From the NCBI GenBank assembly GCA_963582345.1, contig CAUZSN010000015.1, positions 1-36,097 on the forward strand: DNA of 36,097 nucleotides, in the 5' to 3' direction. Positions 35,384 through 36,097 of this stretch are shown here, in pieces. The DNA is from CAUZSN01 sp963582345. GTDB taxonomy: Bacteria; Planctomycetota; Planctomycetia; Planctomycetales; Planctomycetaceae. The notes under the pieces are model-generated. The model was not told the DNA's origin, searched no databases, and worked only from the letters and a program-made list of their open reading frames with translations. The translations under genes were made by a program, and so were the position numbers. How positions within the stretch are numbered: position 1 is the stretch's first letter; every line of letters begins with the position of its first letter.

Positions 35384-35415
35384 CTGCAGGACGGCCTAGA
35401 AAGACCGTCCTGCAG
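35384..35415. repeat. 11-bp perfect hairpin between divergent genes
   Basis: CTGCAGGACGG and CCGTCCTGCAG flank a 10-base loop in the 313-base region between the start of the CoA-transferase operon and the ROK kinase start. On the plus strand AAAAA follows the stem, so it is not a canonical terminator in either direction. It lies 52 bases upstream of the kinase start, where it could be a leader hairpin or an operator. The remaining bases show nothing else recognisable. Confidence 0.5.
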
Positions 35416-35467
35416 AAAAATTGTCAAACTGTCCTATTCTACCCGATTCCGAAAGGGGGATTCACCG

Positions 35468-36097
35468 TTGGATTGCAATGACCCTTCGGAGCCGTACTTT
35501 GTCGGTGTTGACGTCGGCGGTACCAACATCAAAGCCGGTGTGGTTAATGATCACGGCGAGCCCCTCTCCCATATCAGCTTTCCAACTGAAGCCACCCAAG
35601 GTGCAGAAGCCGGTATTGTGCGCATCTTTCGTGCCGTGGAGGAGGCTGTTGGAAAGTCTACAATCTCGTTGGATGCCGTTACGGCCATCGGACTGGCAAC
35701 TCCCGGCCCAATGGACATTCCTGCGGGCAAGCTGCTGGAGCCACCCAATCTGCCGGGATGGCAGGGCCTTCCCATACGTCAACGTGTGGCCGATCATTTT
35801 AAAAAACCAACCGTCCTGCAAAACGATGCCAACGCGGCAGCGTACGGCGAATACTGGTTCGGCGCCGGCAAGGATGCTCACAGCCTGGTTTTCTGGACCC
35901 TGGGAACGGGAATTGGTTGCGGCATCATCATTGATAATGTGATCGTCGAAGGAGAACACTCGCATGGGGCCGAATGCGGACATATCATCATCCAGATGGA
36001 TAGCGGCCGCCATTGTGAGACTGGCCAATCTGGCACGTTGGAAGCGTATGCTAGCGCAACCGCCTTGATTTCTCGATGCCGTGACGCCCTAAACGCA
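35468..36097 (+). CDS. ROK-family sugar kinase (glucokinase-like), truncated by window end
   Basis: About 210 residues are visible; the gene runs off the window. The start is TTG with AAAGGGGG 8-9 bases upstream (LDCNDPSEPYFVGVDVGGTN). The phosphate-binding DVGGTNIKAGVV motif, the ATPGPMDIPAG segment, the catalytic Asp in LQNDANAAAYGEYWFGAG, TLGTGIGCGII, and EGEHSHGAECGHIII with the Glu and His of the ExGH box identify ROK glucokinases. The zinc box usually has three Cys (CxCGxxGC); here it is CETGQSGT, keeping only the first Cys. It should phosphorylate glucose or a related sugar. Confidence 0.85.
   Translation, partial: MDCNDPSEPYFVGVDVGGTNIKAGVVNDHGEPLSHISFPTEATQGAEAGIVRIFRAVEEAVGKSTISLDAVTAIGLATPGPMDIPAGKLLEPPNLPGWQGLPIRQRVADHFKKPTVLQNDANAAAYGEYWFGAGKDAHSLVFWTLGTGIGCGIIIDNVIVEGEHSHGAECGHIIIQMDSGRHCETGQSGTLEAYASATALISRCRDALNA

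Overview
The window looks like a Planctomycetes chromosome, probably a Pirellulales-type lineage. The evidence is loosely packed genes with 0.2-0.9 kb non-coding gaps, tyrosine integrases and their relics beside tRNA genes with GGAESGA-type tails, a PQQ-propeller remnant, and protein families (DUF6580, a STAS protein with a YFGSVFL core, duplicated cyclase domains) typical of that phylum. This assignment rests on recalled family patterns, not on a search.

Layout. 1-1760: a DUF6580 membrane protein and a cobalamin-binding protein form a small operon, followed by tRNA-Leu(CAG). 2329-5593 (minus): a complete four-subunit fumarate reductase/succinate dehydrogenase, frdABCD. 5764-5986: a decayed PQQ-propeller fragment. 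6116-8273 (minus): a radical SAM protein whose reading frame continues through an in-frame UGA to give a C-terminal C-U-A-E-P tail, so it is very probably a selenoprotein; it is followed by a DUF169 gene. 8506-11741: tRNA-Gln(TTG) carrying a 3.2-kb integrated element bounded by a 25-bp direct repeat. 11775-17431: an amino-acid permease, a TolC pseudogene, a Zn/Cd-type P-type ATPase and an HDAC-like deacetylase. 18035-24372: a HEAT-like secreted or anchored protein, a STAS protein, a LOG-family protein and a large ArnT/GT39-like membrane protein. 27593-24537 (minus): a tight four-gene run of ACT protein, SMP-30 lactonase, MoaB and an LPG-synthase-type membrane protein. 27788-30794: HAD hydrolase, aquaporin and asnS. 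30979-31460: initiator tRNA-Met, an integrase relic and a peptidase-like fragment. 31495-36097: a tandem cyclase protein, two CoA-transferase subunits and the start of a ROK sugar kinase.

Two observations stand out. First, the element in tRNA-Gln has its integrase gene cut by its own attachment site. The catalytic part lies at the tRNA end, and a 63-codon tail lies at the far end. Joining the ends across the 25-bp repeat, as excision would, gives one uninterrupted frame. This resembles the SSV-type split integrases of archaea, but in a bacterial element. Second, the radical SAM gene has both the UGA extension and a SECIS-like hairpin placed correctly just after it, so a standard gene call would lose the last 18 residues.
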